Origin: Pontibacter populi
GTDB taxonomy: Bacteria > Bacteroidota > Bacteroidia > Cytophagales > Hymenobacteraceae
DNA length: 64,000 bases
Assembly: GCF_019336435.1 (NCBI RefSeq)
Contig: NZ_JAHWXQ010000002.1
Location: forward strand, 310,001-374,000
Direction of reading: 5' to 3'
Positions 17,558 through 26,701 of this stretch are shown piece after piece. The position numbers and the translations under genes were made by a program. The stretch's first letter is position 1; each line of letters begins with the position of its first letter. Below the pieces are notes generated by a model. The model ran no database searches. It saw nothing but the letters and a program-made list of their open reading frames with translations, and had not been told where the DNA came from.

Positions 17558-18589
17558 TTATTCCAGGCTTTTCCTATGAAGTAATATCTTGGCGTAGTCT
17601 CTCCCGAGCTTATTGCCATACACTTCGTATGATTTTTTAGCCCACTCCAAGGCTTGGTCAGTATTACCCAGTACTTCGTGTGCAACAGCAATGTTGAGGC
17701 TAGCCATCCCGGCGTTTTTGCGACTTACCTTACTCAATAAGGCAGTCCAGCTATTTATAGCGCCTTGCCAATTAGCGACTTCAGAGCTCCTGAACGCAGC
17801 CTTAAAGGTATGTTTACTGGATCCTTTCCCTTTTTTGTAAAGCTTTCTCTCAACAGTATAATAGCCTGGGAGAAAACGCTCGATGTAGGTACGCCCAGCC
17901 TCGTATGCGGTATTGGGCAGGGCCTCAGGTGGCGGTAACGTCAGAGTACTGCCTGTTGCTCCATTAAAGGTCAGAAAGCTCTTTGCCTGGTGCTGATCAA
18001 GTATGGTCCTGGAGGCAGGGTCATACAACCGCCAGAAAGCATGTACATTTACCCTGATCTGGCTGGGGGTGCCAGGTATGGGGGCCTTATTACCCAGTGC
18101 TGCGGTGACACCGTTGGTAACCGTTGATAACAACACATCAGAGTTGGAATCGAATGTCTCAAGCACGAGTAAAGCGTCCGCGTTGCTGGCATCACAAATG
18201 GTTTTTACAAATTCCCAATCGAGCAGCTCAGGCGTCTGGCGAGTACCTGTTCCGTATAGCCTGGTTCGCTGTGGGATCACCACTTGTATGCTCCTGTGTC
18301 CATTGATCCTATCAATTACGCCTTTCAAACACTCGTCGGAAGCCAAATGGTCTGAACCTAAAACCTCTCCTGTCACAATGGCCTCTAACACCTTCCCCTG
18401 CTTATTCTCTGGCCTTGTGAGCGACCTGTTCACTAGCGCGATCGTTTGGACGTCGTCTGGCAGGTATACTTGGGGCGGTAATGGGTAATCTAACTTAACA
18501 TAGCCATGTTTGCTGCACCCGCTAAACATCAGGCTTAGCAACAAAAGATAAAGGGGCGATCTCTTAAGTAAACGAGAAAAGTATAGCAT
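17558..18589 (-). CDS. DUF6340-type lipoprotein with C-terminal TPR-like region
   Basis: A 343-residue lipoprotein with lipobox MFSGC (Cys about 25). The early segment VYLPDDVQTIALVNRSLTRPENKQG is typical of the DUF6340 family of Bacteroidota. A DALLVLETFDS strand and the region around YDPASRTILDQHQ look like the nucleotide-independent beta/alpha core of such proteins. The last 70 residues (WQGAINSWTALLSKVSRKNAGMASLN ... TDQALEWAKKSYEVYGNKLGRDYAKIL) form about two TPR helical pairs. It is probably periplasmic. No partner gene adjoins it and its function is unknown. Confidence 0.75.
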   Translation of the reverse strand: MLYFSRLLKRSPLYLLLLSLMFSGCSKHGYVKLDYPLPPQVYLPDDVQTIALVNRSLTRPENKQGKVLEAIVTGEVLGSDHLASDECLKGVIDRINGHRSIQVVIPQRTRLYGTGTRQTPELLDWEFVKTICDASNADALLVLETFDSNSDVLLSTVTNGVTAALGNKAPIPGTPSQIRVNVHAFWRLYDPASRTILDQHQAKSFLTFNGATGSTLTLPPPEALPNTAYEAGRTYIERFLPGYYTVERKLYKKGKGSSKHTFKAAFRSSEVANWQGAINSWTALLSKVSRKNAGMASLNIAVAHEVLGNTDQALEWAKKSYEVYGNKLGRDYAKILLHRKSLE

Positions 18590-18714
18590 ACATTAAATAT
18601 ATAAAATATTTGATCAACCTATACCTTTACTTTAAAACGGATTCACCTAAACTTACCTTTCACGCAGCCCGTCTTTTGCTGGAATGCTTTTATTCTGGAT
18701 TGCTTTTATTAAAA

Positions 18715-19815
18715 TTATTTTACCTCCTGAAAGCTCTTATTAAAGAAGGCTTCTAATCTATCAAATGGGATCAAATCTTTTTTGTCATACAGATCGACGT
18801 GGTCTGCATTAGGAACGATCACCAGTTCCTTCGGCTCGGAAGCCATTTTATACACATCCTCTGAGTAATAACGAGAGTGCGCCTTTTCTCCGGCAATCAG
18901 CATAACCGGGCGGGGCGAGATCATGTCAATATTTGCCGCCATCGGGAAGCTGAAGAAGGCCATTGGAGTTGTTGCTGTCCAGGCGGTGGTAGAGTTGATG
19001 GACCTTGGGTGGAAACCGCGTGGTGTTCGGTAGTAATCGAAGAAAGAAGCCAACACCGGGTCCGGGTTCTTAGGCAATGTTTCAGGAAGTACGCGATTCC
19101 CTTTTACTACATTGCCGTTCTTGTCAAACGGCACCTCGTGCAAGCCGACTGCATAGCTTCCGTTCTCCGCATCTGCCCAGCGCTGCTGACTCAGGTAATC
19201 CACTACCTTTTTTCGCTGCTCCAGGGTATAACCGTCTTTATGACCGCGGCTCATGCTGCGGGACATGTCGTACATCGAAGCGGTGGCTACCGCCTTAATA
19301 CGCGAATCGCTTGTGGCGGCAGTGAGTGCCATACCGCTCAAACCACAAATTGCCATGAGGCCAATACGGTTACGGTCAACGGAAGGCAGCAAACCGATAT
19401 AGTCCACCGCTGCACTGAAGTCTTCTGTAAAAATTTCGGGAGAGGCAACGTTGCGCACCTCTCCACCACTTTCACCAGTGAAGGAAGGATCAAAAGCCAG
19501 GGCAACAAATCCTCTGGCAGCCAACTCGTTTGCGTAAAGTCCCGAAGACTGCTCTTTCACTGCTCCAAACGGGCCGCTTACGATCAAGGCTGGCAGCTTC
19601 TGATTTCCACTGTTCTTTGGCGTGTACAGATCTGCTGCTACCGTTATGCCATACTTATTTTTGAATGTTACTTGCCTGCGTGTTACCTGGTCGCTCAACT
19701 CAAAAGTATAATGCTCCCTTTCCTTCGTCTTATTTTTACTTTGCTGCTTCGAATTCTGACTGAAAGCCTGCCCACTTATGAGTAAGGCTGCTATCATGAA
19801 TACTAAATGTTTCAT
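18715..19815 (-). CDS. Secreted alpha/beta hydrolase, dienelactone-hydrolase-like
   Basis: About 366 residues from the ATG at 19815, which gives a signal peptide (MKHLVFMIAALLISGQAFS). The fold is alpha/beta hydrolase: ALIVSGPFGAVKEQSSGLYANELAARGF, FDPSFTGESGG, then the nucleophile elbow IGLMAICGLSGMAL. The elbow has cysteine (ICG) as in dienelactone-hydrolase/YcjY-type members. Acid and base candidates lie in the C-terminal part (GEKAHSRYYSEDVYKMA, NADHVDLYDKKDLIPFD). The start codon is one base after the stop of the acetyltransferase gene, so the two are translationally coupled. The substrate is unknown. Confidence 0.85.
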   Translation of the reverse strand: MKHLVFMIAALLISGQAFSQNSKQQSKNKTKEREHYTFELSDQVTRRQVTFKNKYGITVAADLYTPKNSGNQKLPALIVSGPFGAVKEQSSGLYANELAARGFVALAFDPSFTGESGGEVRNVASPEIFTEDFSAAVDYIGLLPSVDRNRIGLMAICGLSGMALTAATSDSRIKAVATASMYDMSRSMSRGHKDGYTLEQRKKVVDYLSQQRWADAENGSYAVGLHEVPFDKNGNVVKGNRVLPETLPKNPDPVLASFFDYYRTPRGFHPRSINSTTAWTATTPMAFFSFPMAANIDMISPRPVMLIAGEKAHSRYYSEDVYKMASEPKELVIVPNADHVDLYDKKDLIPFDRLEAFFNKSFQEVK

Positions 19816-19816
19816 A

Positions 19817-20383
19817 CTAAATTGTTTTAATAGGTTTTGCAGGAATACCGCCCACCACCGTATTGGCGGGCACATCCTTTGATACAACGGCCCCGGCCGC
19901 TACCACCGAATTTTCTCCCACTGTAATCCCTTGCAGAATGGTAGCATTAGCACCAATCCAGGCATTCTTCTTGATGAAGATGGATTTGGGTACAAGCGAC
20001 TGCCTCTCTTCCGGGGAGAGCGGATGACCTTCTGAAAGTAGCTTCACGCCTGGCGCCAGCATCACATCATCTTCAATGGTAATGCCGCCCAGGTCCAGGA
20101 AAGTGCAGCCAAAGTTGATGAATACATTTTTGCCAATGCTGGTGTTCTTCCCGTAGTTGATATACAAGGGCGGAAACACGGCTGTGGATGCATCGATTTT
20201 ACGTTCTGTGATCCGGCTCAACAGATTTCGAATTTCTTCGGGGTTACTGGAATTGTTCATTTGCTGGACCAATTGCATCGTGGCATAAGATGCTTCACGC
20301 AGTCTGCTGCCCTGCGGATCGTTTGGAGAAATTGTCTCCCCTTCTCTCAGGCGCTCAAAAATATCTTTATCGTCTGTTTTCAT
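19817..20383 (-). CDS. Sugar O-acetyltransferase of the LacA/NodL/Maa type
   Basis: A 188-residue left-handed beta-helix acetyltransferase. An N-terminal alpha-helical Mac domain (KDIFERLREGETISPNDP) is followed by hexapeptide repeats: INYGKNTSIGKNVFINFGC, ITIEDDVMLAPGVKLLSEGHP, KNAWIGANATILQGITVGENSVVAAGAVVSKDV. The catalytic histidine is in LLSEGHPLSPEER. It transfers acetyl from acetyl-CoA to sugars or other hydroxylated compounds in the cytoplasm. It is first in a two-gene transcript with the secreted hydrolase and divergent from the AraC regulator, which may control it. Confidence 0.9.
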   Translation of the reverse strand: MKTDDKDIFERLREGETISPNDPQGSRLREASYATMQLVQQMNNSSNPEEIRNLLSRITERKIDASTAVFPPLYINYGKNTSIGKNVFINFGCTFLDLGGITIEDDVMLAPGVKLLSEGHPLSPEERQSLVPKSIFIKKNAWIGANATILQGITVGENSVVAAGAVVSKDVPANTVVGGIPAKPIKTI

Positions 20384-20405
20384 GTTGTGTTATCGCTTAG
20401 TATTA

Positions 20406-20413
20406 CAAAGTTA
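20406..20413 (-). promoter_or_regulatory. Candidate -7 box for the acetyltransferase-hydrolase operon
   Basis: TAACTTTG on the minus strand fits TAnnTTTG and lies about 23 bases before the ATG at 20383. The divergent spacing to the AraC gene (about 115 bases) leaves room for a shared regulatory site. Confidence 0.4.
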
Positions 20414-20497
20414 GAGCAGAACCATTTCTTAATTGTTACACATTATTCGGCAATAATGTCAAATACCACCTATCTTCATAGAAAGAATCCCTGAATC

Positions 20498-21325
20498 ATG
20501 ACGCATAAAGCAGCACCTAAGGTTATTTTATTGGAGGTAACGAATAGTAAGGGCCTTCCTGACCACTTTCAGGATCATTATCATACCCATTTAGTATGTC
20601 ACCGTGGGAGTATCAGGTTTGTATTCAACGACCAGGAGATGGCGTGTAAAAGGGATGAGTTTTTGTTTTGGTTTGCCGAAAGCAGGCTTTCCGGTTTGCA
20701 GCTTTCAAAGGATTTTAAAGCTACGGTATTGCTGGTGGAGAAAGATTTTCTGAATAACAATCTTCCTGACCAGGGCTGGAGCATCAATGCCCTGTTGCAT
20801 TCCAGGGTTTACCCGGTAAAAACGATACATGGCGAGAATGGTAGACAAAAAATTCTTCTGAACTTCAAATGGCTACATGACCGTTTTTTGGAAACCGAGC
20901 ATCGCTTTTACACCGAAGCCCTGAGCCTGCAGATGCAACTGTTTATTCTGGAGATGTGGCACATCTTTGCCAATGAATATGAAAGACGGAAGCACAGCCT
21001 GCAAACCGGAACCCTGTATGAGCGGTTTATGCAACTGGCAGGGGAGCATTGCATGACCGAGCGTGAAGTACAGTTTTACAGCAATCAGTTAAACATTACC
21101 CCCAAATACCTTAACCAGATCTGTAAGCATTCATCCGGTATCACAGCTTCCCAGTGGATCCAACGCTTTGCCCGGGAGCGCATTATCATCTTGCTAGAAA
21201 ACAAAAAGCTCAATATCTCTGAAATCGCCGACAAAATGGAATTTGGTAGTCGTTCATTTTTTACCCGCTATGTGAAAAAGCTATTGGGCGCCACCCCCAG
21301 TGAGTATCGAAGCAGAATGGGCTAA
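20498..21325 (+). CDS. AraC-family transcriptional regulator
   Basis: A 275-residue regulator. The N-terminal half is a cupin-like ligand domain (PDHFQDHYHTHLVCHRGSIRFVFNDQEMACKRDEFLFW). The C-terminal 100 residues carry the two AraC helix-turn-helix units: ITPKYLNQICKHSSGITASQWIQRF and LNISEIADKMEFGSRSFFTRYVKKLLGATPSEYR. It is transcribed away from the acetyltransferase-hydrolase pair, its most likely target. This arrangement is common for regulators of detoxification or sugar modification genes. The effector is unknown. Confidence 0.92.
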   Translation: MTHKAAPKVILLEVTNSKGLPDHFQDHYHTHLVCHRGSIRFVFNDQEMACKRDEFLFWFAESRLSGLQLSKDFKATVLLVEKDFLNNNLPDQGWSINALLHSRVYPVKTIHGENGRQKILLNFKWLHDRFLETEHRFYTEALSLQMQLFILEMWHIFANEYERRKHSLQTGTLYERFMQLAGEHCMTEREVQFYSNQLNITPKYLNQICKHSSGITASQWIQRFARERIIILLENKKLNISEIADKMEFGSRSFFTRYVKKLLGATPSEYRSRMG

Positions 21326-21969
21326 AGAGAAATGTATTCAATATTAATGTTGTAAGCTGCTAATAATCACTAAATAGACAAATGGTTTATCAGCTATATT
21401 TACATTGGGTAGCATGCTTATTTTATAGCTACTTGGTCCTGCTTTATCTGGATACATTCATTGCTGTATCTATTTGTTTTATATGTTTAACTCATGAGGA
21501 TTTCCAGAAACTAATATTCATTGCGTATTATCAACTACAAAATATGGTATTGGAATTGCAGGTGTAGATTTGGGTATTTTTTAGTTTAACAGTATGAGCA
21601 TTGAGCTTAATATTTTCTTAGCACTAAGCAGTCATCAACAGCAGCTATATCCCAATGTATAAACTTCAGAAAATCTATCCTTTGAATTCACATTAAACTT
21701 AAAACCGATTATCAAGATAAATAAACGTGTTCATCATTTTCAGAGTAATAAAAAAATTGCATTCTATTATTAAACGATGCTTTAATTTCTCTTACCTGGT
21801 GCTTCTCCTATATACTATATGTTCACTGAACTATAGTATTCATTTTTTTTTAAACCCGCGCCTCCAATCTAAGTAATTCCTACAAAATGATTAAAAATTG
21901 AAGTTATAGTTTGGAGTGTGCCCTTACAGAGCTTAAGTTTGAAATTCTGTTAGTTTATCGTGAATACAA
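21326..21969. other. AT-rich gap, nothing recognised
   Basis: Strongly AT-rich with only short, low-complexity frames, one of them hydrophobic (21382-21567) without family resemblance. One copy of AACTATAG lies at 21829-21836. It probably contains the promoter of the gene at 21970. Confidence 0.4.
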
Positions 21970-22386
21970 ATGGAAGATATATACTTTCAAAATCATGCTG
22001 TAACCATTACCTATAATCCTGATATGCAGTTAGGCACTGCTATATGGAGAGGCTTTTTGAGTAGCGATGAGTTTAGGGAAGCCATCTTAAAGTGCCTGGA
22101 ACTGATAGAAAACAGGCCTGTTGTGAGATGGTTAGGGGATAACCGCGACATGAAAGTTATTCGGCCTATAGACCAAGTTTGGTTTGTAGATACGGTACTT
22201 CCAAGGCTTCATCATTCTGCCCTGCGAAGAAATGCAGTGTTACATTCAAAAGATTTCTTTAACAAGGCTGCTGTAGAGCAAATCTACAGACGTACCGAAG
22301 GTAGGGGCGATCTGATTACTAAAGATTTCGATAGCAAGGCCTTGGCATTGGCTTGGTTAAAAGAGGACATTCAATTGGAAGCTTAG
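21970..22386 (+). CDS. STAS/SpoIIAA-like protein
   Basis: A 138-residue cytoplasmic protein. The order of segments (an N-terminal strand with ITYNPDMQLGTAIWRGFLSSDEFREAILKCLELIE, then VVRWLGDNRDMKVI, a central helix, and a C-terminal DSKALALAWLKEDI) matches the SpoIIAA-like/STAS-SEC14 small proteins that are common in Cytophagales. These are thought to bind lipid-like or regulatory ligands, but no activity is established. A frameshifted relative lies about 330 bases downstream on the opposite strand. No operon partner. Confidence 0.65.
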   Translation: MEDIYFQNHAVTITYNPDMQLGTAIWRGFLSSDEFREAILKCLELIENRPVVRWLGDNRDMKVIRPIDQVWFVDTVLPRLHHSALRRNAVLHSKDFFNKAAVEQIYRRTEGRGDLITKDFDSKALALAWLKEDIQLEA

Positions 22387-22712
22387 CGTCTCCTTCTACT
22401 ATATCCACCTCATTTTTAGTGTCCCAGCAGCTTCTATTCTAGATTACAGCAAAATCCGCAGTTAAGCTTCTCTTCTGCAATGCAGAAGTACTGGAGTGAC
22501 TAAAAAGGTAATGCCGCTTTGTTAATTCAAAGACTAAAGGTTTAGCACTTTTAGGGTACGATTGCTACTAAATATGATTACTGATGTGATTCAAATACTC
22601 AACAGTATCTCTCATTAAATCACAAAGCAGTTTGAAGTACAGCTATCGGGAATAACCTGACTAACCACATTACCTAACCAGCTTACCCACTAGCTTCTGG
22701 TTTAAGGCTAGG
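22387..22712. other. Gap between STAS-like gene and its relic
   Basis: No gene or notable repeat recognised, apart from a small TCTGCAATGCAGA palindrome near 22474. Confidence 0.35.
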
Positions 22713-22984
22713 TTAGTCTATAGCTGTGTTACTTTGCTTAAGCCAATCGTTAGCATCTTCTACAGCAGTGAATGATTCTAACTGGAAAGGGAGCGCTAGG
22801 CTTGCATTGATCGTTTGAATGGTACCTCCAGACCGCTTTTTAAGATCCAGGTATAGCTTCGGATCTGATCCACTATAATATCGATGTTGTACTTAACTTC
22901 CGCTATAAGATAACCATGCAGGTCCGGGTAGTTGACGTGTAATAGATCGGTAGCTGGGTCATAGTCAAGCTTTATTACCCCTTG
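22713..22984 (-). pseudogene. Frameshifted STAS/SpoIIAA-like gene
   Basis: Two minus-strand reading frames join into one protein of the same family as the gene at 21970. The first part reads KLDYDPATDLLHVNYPDLHG then YLIAEVKYNIDIIVDQIRSY; the second, in another frame, reads YLDLKKRSGGTIQTINASL, then FQLESFTAVEDANDWLKQ and ends at a stop at 22713-22715. The switch is near 22851-22858 and implies an indel. The start codon is not clear; homology-like text begins about 22984. The family resemblance is by eye. Confidence 0.6.
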
Positions 22985-23234
22985 TCTATAAGGATTATAA
23001 AATTTATTGGTACAGGGAACATCAAATCTACTGCATGAAAATTCAAACCCGCGTATTATTTGGCCAATCCAGCTAGAAACAAGACAAAACTTTACTTACC
23101 TAAAAGTAAGGGGCACATATTACAAATAGCAAAAGCTTCTTAAGGGAAAGAATGGAAAAGGGAATGAGCTGGCTTTACCGAATTTTTCTGTCCCTCCTTT
23201 CAGTGTTTAGAATTGTAGCACCTTACAAGTAGCG

Positions 23235-24458
23235 TTATCTGTCTGGAAGTCCTTCTTTCGGAATCTCAATAAAGACTCTGGTGCCTCTATTTTCTTCGCT
23301 TTCGAACCAGATAATTCCTCCGTGCCATTCTACGATGTTTTTAATGATAGACATGCCTAGGCCTACGGATTTCTCTCCCCTGATACCAATTCTGCGAGCC
23401 TTGGTAAATTTATCAAACACATAAGGCTGTACTTGGCTTGGTATACCCACCCCATCATCTTCTACTGTGAACAGCACTGTTCGCTCCCTTTCATCTACTT
23501 TCAGTTTGATGCAGCCGTTGTCTAAAGTAAACTTAATGGAGTTAGAAATCAAGTTATTTATAGCTTGCATAAACTTCATCTCGTCAAGATAAAGGAAGAT
23601 AGGCTTGGAAGGAGCTATCAACTCAAACCGCTTTGCAGCTAGGTGCTGTTGCTGTTTGTAATTATCCATCAAGACTTTTATCCGCAATACAATATCAATA
23701 CGTTCTTTGTTGAGCGTCACTTGAGATGATTCTAAAAACTCATTATCAACAAAGTCCCGGATCATGTCTGAGCCCCGTTTGGCGTTGTCCTTAATATAGG
23801 AAAGCGTTTTATGCACATCTTCTATCAGACCTTCCGCTATCTGATATTCCAGCAAATTTCCTAGGCCCTCAATATTGGCAAATGGCGCTGCTAGGTCATG
23901 GGAGAGAATTTCTAAAGTCGCATTTTTCTTAGCATTGAACTTGAGAATGTTATACAGATATTCTTTATGATCGGTAATATTTTCCAAGTAGCCTCCAATG
24001 TAAGCTTGTCCATCTACATCGATGCGCTCAGCAGCTAAACCTAGCCAAAGCACCCTTTTTTGGTTGGGGTATATTACCCGGAACTCAACTTTATCCAGCT
24101 TCTCTTCCTGTGATATGCCAGAGATAAGCTTTTGGTATTGTAATATTATAAATTCCTTGTCTTGCGGATGAATCAGTTCCAGAAATGAGGCTGGAGATTT
24201 CTCTAATTGCTCTATTGGAAGTCCTACTAACTGGCTACATCGTGAGCTGAGTAACTCAAACGTCTTACTTTTTAAATGGTAAAGAAAATATGCTTGGCAA
24301 AAGCTTTCAACCAGCTGCCTAAGGACATAAAGATTATGGAAGTTATGAAGATCTGCCATCAGTTGCTGGTTAATATCAAAGTAAATACCATTCGGGGAAG
24401 GTATACTGCAAACTCCTAAAGTTGTTTTCAGTCCCTCTAGGAAATACCCCATGCGCAA
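23235..24458 (-). CDS. PAS-domain sensor histidine kinase
   Basis: A 407-residue kinase without membrane segments. Residues about 50-165 form a PAS fold (FELLSSRCSQLVGLPIEQLEKSPASFLELIHPQD ... GGYLENITDHKEY). The H-box LSHDLAAP places the phospho-accepting histidine at about 187. The ATP-binding domain shows the N box (INNLISNSIKFT), G1 (EDDGVGIP), F region (KFTKARRIGIRGEKS) and G2 (GLGMSIIKNIVEWHGG). It should sense a cytoplasmic signal and autophosphorylate; no response regulator is adjacent, so it is an orphan here. The N-terminal start (MRMGYF or MGYF) is uncertain. Confidence 0.9.
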   Translation of the reverse strand: MRMGYFLEGLKTTLGVCSIPSPNGIYFDINQQLMADLHNFHNLYVLRQLVESFCQAYFLYHLKSKTFELLSSRCSQLVGLPIEQLEKSPASFLELIHPQDKEFIILQYQKLISGISQEEKLDKVEFRVIYPNQKRVLWLGLAAERIDVDGQAYIGGYLENITDHKEYLYNILKFNAKKNATLEILSHDLAAPFANIEGLGNLLEYQIAEGLIEDVHKTLSYIKDNAKRGSDMIRDFVDNEFLESSQVTLNKERIDIVLRIKVLMDNYKQQQHLAAKRFELIAPSKPIFLYLDEMKFMQAINNLISNSIKFTLDNGCIKLKVDERERTVLFTVEDDGVGIPSQVQPYVFDKFTKARRIGIRGEKSVGLGMSIIKNIVEWHGGIIWFESEENRGTRVFIEIPKEGLPDR

Positions 24459-24786
24459 AAGCTTTTACAATAAATAAATCAGGTTTTCATCCCAATCATA
24501 CCGCTGAACATAGTCTTTTGCTACTCGATAGTATCTAAGTTCGGGCAGCAGTCAGTACCGGGTCTAGTGCTAATTTAATCTTTGAATATTGGCAGTTAAC
24601 TGCTCAAAAGAATCTCGTAACGATGAATTTATTAGATTAACGATAGTACTTATTTTGTGTAAAAGACAATAAATCATAACCTGCTACAGTTCAACTCTGC
24701 CTTTCTGCCTATAAGCATCTGGCCAGCTCAAACCGATTTGTCTCTGCATTACGTACGTACTGGCATACTATCCAGCAACTTAAACT
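24459..24786. other. Divergent intergenic region
   Basis: The region lies between the divergent kinase and esterase genes and must hold both promoters. I found no clear consensus boxes or repeats. Confidence 0.35.
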
Positions 24787-25962
24787 ATGAAACAAACATT
24801 AATTCCACTTATGCAAAGCGCAGTTATGATGGCTGCACTTTTCACCACAATAACTGCTTGTGATCCCAAGAAAAAAAACTCTTCAGAAACAGAATCAAAC
24901 AAGACTACAACAACTGAGGATATAACACAACTAGAAGACACAGTCAGCACTTCTCCACAAGCTATACAACCCAAGGGCCCTAAACCTGATTGGGCACCGG
25001 CTTCCCTTACGCCTCAGATGCAGGCTGTGCTGGAAACGTTGGACAGCTTGAGCGCTGGCAAAAAACTAACAGACCTGACGCCACAACAAGCCCGTCAGGC
25101 ACCAACGCCAACTGATGCCGTGAAGACCCTGATGCAGGAAAACAACATTCCTATGCCACCATCGAAAGTAGATACCAGTGGAGTACAGATTCCGGTAAGT
25201 GAGGGCAAACAAATCTATGCCCGGATTTATACTCCTAAAAATGGTGCTGGCCCTTTTCCGGTTATTGTTTACTACCATGGTGGTGGCTGGGTAATTGCTA
25301 ATCTGGATACCTATAGTGCTTCTGCGCAAGGGCTGGCAGAACAAGTAGGAGCAGTCGTGGTATCGGTCGCTTACCGGCAGGCACCGGAAAACAAATTTCC
25401 AACGGCACATAATGACTCTTATGCAGCCTATGAGTGGGTACTCAAAAATGCAGCTTCCATCAAAGGAGATCCAAAACGCATAGCGGTTGCCGGGGAAAGT
25501 GCGGGCGGTAACCTGGCTGCTGCGGTAAGCATGATGGCACGGGATAAAAAAGCACAACTACCTTTACACCAGTTACTAGTTTATCCCATTGCGGACTTCA
25601 GCATGAACACACCTTCCTACCAGGCCAATGCCAATGCCAAACCTCTAAGTAAACCATTGATGGCCTGGTTCTTTGACAAGTACTTGAAAAGTCCAGCTGA
25701 TGGCAAAAATCCGATGATCTCGCTAGTGCAGGCAAATCTGAAGGGGATGCCTCCTACCACCATTATCACCGCAGAGATAGACCCGCTCATGAGTGAAGGG
25801 AAAACGCTAGCAGACAAGTTGAAAGCAGATGGTGTGCCCGTGACTTATCAAAATTACAAGGGTGTAACACACGAGTTCTTTGGTATGGCTACTGTAGTGC
25901 CAGAGGCAAAGCAAGCCCAGCAGCTTGCGGCCGCAGAATTAAAAAAAGGATTAGATAAATAA
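24787..25962 (+). CDS. Lipoprotein esterase of the hormone-sensitive-lipase family
   Basis: A 391-residue alpha/beta hydrolase anchored as a lipoprotein (lipobox TTAC-like TITAC, Cys25), with a threonine/glutamate-rich linker. The HSL-family oxyanion motif HGGGW is at VYYHGGGWVIANL; the nucleophile elbow is GESAGGN (Ser about 238); the acid lies in AEIDPLMSEG and the base in VTHEFFGM. All catalytic residues are therefore present. It probably hydrolyses short-chain esters in the periplasm or at the cell surface. A bidirectional-looking terminator separates it from the convergent anti-sigma gene. Confidence 0.92.
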   Translation: MKQTLIPLMQSAVMMAALFTTITACDPKKKNSSETESNKTTTTEDITQLEDTVSTSPQAIQPKGPKPDWAPASLTPQMQAVLETLDSLSAGKKLTDLTPQQARQAPTPTDAVKTLMQENNIPMPPSKVDTSGVQIPVSEGKQIYARIYTPKNGAGPFPVIVYYHGGGWVIANLDTYSASAQGLAEQVGAVVVSVAYRQAPENKFPTAHNDSYAAYEWVLKNAASIKGDPKRIAVAGESAGGNLAAAVSMMARDKKAQLPLHQLLVYPIADFSMNTPSYQANANAKPLSKPLMAWFFDKYLKSPADGKNPMISLVQANLKGMPPTTIITAEIDPLMSEGKTLADKLKADGVPVTYQNYKGVTHEFFGMATVVPEAKQAQQLAAAELKKGLDK

Positions 25963-26027
25963 TGTAATTTTTTATTAAAGCAGGATATAGTTTACAACTA
26001 TAAACTGGAATGATCCATTCAGAATAG

Positions 26028-26080
26028 TTACTAACAAAAGCAGCCGATACACTTAAGATATTGGCTGCTTCTGTTAGTAA
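26028..26080. terminator. Bidirectional terminator between esterase and cupin anti-sigma genes
   Basis: Two arms of about 22 bases, TTACTAACAAAAGCAGCCGA and its near-complement ending TTAGTAA, pair with two mismatches around a 9-base loop. It lies between convergent gene ends. Confidence 0.7.
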
Positions 26081-26086
26081 ATTACT

Positions 26087-26701
26087 TTACACTTCGCTTA
26101 AGCGCTGTAATATGGCTTTGCAGGGGACATCTGAAGTCACTATTAACTGGTGAGGTGCATGTAGTGGTATAGCAAAATAACTGCCCGGTGTCAGAGGATA
26201 AGATTCCTTTCCTACTCTCATTTGGCAGGTACCTTCTACAATTAGGAAACGTTCGTGCTCATAGTGGTGTACTTCCTCCTCAGATACATCTTTTACCCAA
26301 ACTATAGCTGTTGTAGCAGTAGGTGTATAACCAATGATACGAGCATGGATGCCTTCTGCATCAACTGGAAGCGTAGCCTTTGGATGATCCAACCATTTTT
26401 GATAATCGCTGATACTAGCGTCAGGGGTTAATAAAGGGGGAGATTCCGGGAGTTCATCCTGTTTCATGCGCTCCAGGTAATCTATAGTTGCCATTAACAG
26501 TGCTTTAACAGAAGCGCGTGGTTTAACAGCATGAGATTGGGCATAAGACTCTAAAGACAGGCTGATCTGCTCCAGTTCCTTTTTTACTTCCGGATGCATT
26601 GCAGCCATTTTCTCTACTGTAAGTACATCTTCAGAGCTGGCTGCTCCCATAACATACAGCTCCAGAATACCGGACTCTATAAATTCTGTAACAGGATTCA
26701 T
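26087..26701 (-). CDS. Cupin-type anti-sigma factor (ChrR-like)
   Basis: A 204-residue cytoplasmic protein with two parts. Residues 1-80 are an anti-sigma N-terminal helical domain (FIESGILELYVMGAASSEDV ... AMHPEVKKELEQISLSLESYA). Residues about 110-204 are a cupin (VHHYEHERFLIVEGTCQMRVG ... PLTPGSYFAIPLHAPHQLIV) with candidate metal ligands in HHYEHE and PHQL. It overlaps the sigma gene by four bases, the standard sign of a sigma/anti-sigma pair. ChrR of Rhodobacter, which senses singlet oxygen, has the same two-part plan. The N-terminal domain strongly resembles that of the second anti-sigma factor at 30695, while the sensor part differs. Confidence 0.85.
   Translation of the reverse strand: MNPVTEFIESGILELYVMGAASSEDVLTVEKMAAMHPEVKKELEQISLSLESYAQSHAVKPRASVKALLMATIDYLERMKQDELPESPPLLTPDASISDYQKWLDHPKATLPVDAEGIHARIIGYTPTATTAIVWVKDVSEEEVHHYEHERFLIVEGTCQMRVGKESYPLTPGSYFAIPLHAPHQLIVTSDVPCKAILQRLSEV

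Noticed and set aside
1..26000. A complete mobile island (first 26 kb poor in the octamer)
   Set aside because: No integrase, transposase, attachment duplication or tRNA edge is visible. The composition step alone does not prove transfer.
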